Assembly: GCA_020058965.1 (NCBI GenBank)
Contig: JAGVCY010000174.1
Location: 1 to 6,276 of the forward strand
DNA length: 6,276 nt
Origin: Candidatus Omnitrophota bacterium
GTDB lineage: Bacteria; Omnitrophota; Gorgyraeia; 2-02-FULL-51-18; JAGOUK01
Direction: 5' to 3'
The notes beneath the pieces were generated by a model, which saw nothing but the letters and a program-made list of their open reading frames with translations, did no database searches and was not told where the DNA came from. Every line of letters begins with the position of its first letter. The first letter of the stretch is position 1. Below, one piece after another: positions 5,147 through 6,276 of the stretch. The translations under genes and the position numbers were made by a program.

Positions 5147-6027
5147 GCAAACCGCATTCTGAATCCCCGCCCGAATCCACGATCGCGCCGGCGCCTTCCT
5201 TGCGTCGTGTCCGCATCGAGCACTTCGATGAAAAAAACTTCCAGCAGCTGCAAGCCGAATATCAAAGCAACGCGCCTTTTCCATACCTGGTCATTGATAA
5301 CTTCCTGACGACCGAGGCGGCAGAAGCGCTCGAGCGCGAGGTCAGTCTCCATTCGGAAGGCTGGATCAATTACCATCACTTCAACGAAAAAAAGCGCGGA
5401 TTCAACCAATTGGAAGCCATGAGTCCCTCTACGCGGGCGGTGCTCGGGGAGCTTCAGTCGGCGGATTTTTTGAATTTGATCGAGCAGCTGACCGGCATCG
5501 ACGGACTTGTCGCCGACCCGGACATGGACGGCGGCGGTTTTCATGAAATGAAACGGGACGGTTTTTTGAACGTGCATGTGGATTTTTTGGCGCATACGAT
5601 CCAAAAACACTGGAGCCGGCAGATCAATCTGCTCCTGTACCTCAACCGCGATTGGAAGGACGAATACAACGGTCACCTTGAGCTCTGGGACGCCAACGTG
5701 AGCCGGTGCGCGGCCCGCGTGCGACCGGATTTTAACCGCTGCGTTATTTTTCATACGGCCAAAAAATCGTTTCATGGCGTGCCCGAAAAAATCCTTTGCC
5801 CGCCGGACCGGTCCCGCAAGTCGCTGGCCCTGTATTACTTCAAAGACGAGCAAAAAAACTGCGCGATCACTTCCACGAATTATAGGCCGAGACCGCAGGA
5901 CACGCCCGCACAACGCGCGCTCATCGCGGCCGATCGGGGCATCCTGCGGATGTATTCCTATTGGAAGCGGTACTTCGGCGTGTCCGAATCCAAACTCACC
6001 AAAATACTCAAAGTGTTCTTCCGCTGA
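5143..6027 (+). CDS. 2-oxoglutarate/Fe(II)-dependent dioxygenase, prolyl-4-hydroxylase type
   Basis: A predicted cytoplasmic oxygenase (294 residues, no signal peptide or membrane helix) that would use O2 and 2-oxoglutarate to hydroxylate an unknown substrate. The double-stranded beta-helix core shows LNVHVDF, with His145 and Asp147 as the first two iron ligands; a GHLELWD strand (177-183); KKSFHGVPEKI with His211 as the distal ligand; and SRKSLALYYF, in which Arg225 (R-x-S pattern) should bind 2-oxoglutarate. The complete facial triad suggests an active enzyme. PFPYLVIDNFLT (45-56) is the usual entry motif of this family. The start is TTG at 5143 within the TTGA overlap; the next Met is near residue 93, too far inside. 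A C-terminal basic/aromatic tail (about 265-294) is extra and unassigned. Related enzymes act on proteins, sugars or small molecules, so the family does not fix the substrate. Confidence 0.85.
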   Translation: MSKPHSESPPESTIAPAPSLRRVRIEHFDEKNFQQLQAEYQSNAPFPYLVIDNFLTTEAAEALEREVSLHSEGWINYHHFNEKKRGFNQLEAMSPSTRAVLGELQSADFLNLIEQLTGIDGLVADPDMDGGGFHEMKRDGFLNVHVDFLAHTIQKHWSRQINLLLYLNRDWKDEYNGHLELWDANVSRCAARVRPDFNRCVIFHTAKKSFHGVPEKILCPPDRSRKSLALYYFKDEQKNCAITSTNYRPRPQDTPAQRALIAADRGILRMYSYWKRYFGVSESKLTKILKVFFR

Positions 6028-6276
6028 TGACTTTAAGCTCGGCCTCCGCGCGATCGCGTATTCCCGCCCGAACGCTCATCCGGCGTATTTCCCGCTACAA
6101 ATACGGCGGAAAACTTCTGGATATCGGCGGATACTTGGACACGGAGTCGGGGCGGATCCGAAACTGGGATATTGTCGCCGGAGATCTGAAGGACCTGGAC
6201 ACGGTCCGTGCCGGCGGAGAAGGGCTTTATGACGCGATCGCGCATTTGCGTCCGGCAGGATCGAAGGATGAAGTCA
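6027..6276 (+). CDS. Possible SAM-dependent methyltransferase, 3'-truncated
   Basis: The frame starts with ATG at 6027, overlapping the oxygenase stop by one base (TGATG), and is open to the window end, giving 83 residues. After a basic N-terminus (RSRIPARTLIRRISRYK), KLLDIGGYLD (about 31-40) resembles motif I of class I methyltransferases (LDIGxG). DIVAGDLKDLD then fits the strand-acid-strand region after it, and LYDAI resembles the later FD/YD strand. The motif is imperfect (GGY in place of GCG) and the fragment is short, so the call is tentative. A Rossmann-type protein of another kind is possible. Position and coupling make it the fourth gene of the operon. Confidence 0.45.
   Translation, partial: MTLSSASARSRIPARTLIRRISRYKYGGKLLDIGGYLDTESGRIRNWDIVAGDLKDLDTVRAGGEGLYDAIAHLRPAGSKDEV

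Noticed and set aside
5110..5913. Long minus-strand open frame (267 codons) antisense to the dioxygenase gene
   Set aside because: It lies opposite a gene with a full set of catalytic motifs, shows no domain features, and is rich in Arg, Val and Phe as expected for a GC-biased shadow frame.

Overview
The window looks like a bacterial chromosomal fragment at a contig end, probably metagenome-derived. It is moderately GC-rich, with tightly packed, overlapping genes. The first 13 bases match the 3' end of the common Illumina adapter, so genomic sequence probably starts near base 14. Taxonomy cannot be fixed from the sequence. The signal-peptide-bearing glycine-zipper protein and the surface-glycan type genes fit a diderm. 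A candidate phylum such as Omnitrophota is possible, but that is an impression only.

Left part (14-658, plus strand): the 3' end of a YdbL-like DUF1318 gene is joined by a TTGA stop/start overlap to a complete CrcB/FluC fluoride channel gene. A 94-base gap (659-752) with a good Shine-Dalgarno site leads to an exported protein (753-1571). This protein carries two near-identical glycine-zipper segments joined by a Gln-Pro-Val-Tyr type repeat linker. Its 3' end overlaps the 3' end of the next, oppositely oriented gene by 29 bases. A perfect 9-bp hairpin just inside that neighbour may be its terminator.

Middle and right part (1543-6276): a membrane-anchored SGNH-hydrolase-like gene on the minus strand (1543-2805) diverges from a four-gene plus-strand operon (2952 to beyond the window end). 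The operon encodes two more membrane-anchored SGNH-hydrolase-like proteins, a soluble 2-oxoglutarate/Fe(II) dioxygenase of the prolyl-4-hydroxylase type, and the start of a possible SAM-dependent methyltransferase. All operon junctions overlap by 1 to 4 bases, so the genes are probably translated in a coupled way. Neither divergent gene has a clear Shine-Dalgarno site, and each has a -10-like hexamer very close to its ATG, which suggests leaderless transcripts.

The three different SGNH proteins plus an oxygenase and a possible methyltransferase suggest a locus for tailoring a surface glycan, lipid or small molecule (acyl transfer or removal, hydroxylation, methylation). The substrate cannot be read from this window, and no glycosyltransferase or MBOAT acyltransferase is present. 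This locus is the best candidate here for an undescribed system.
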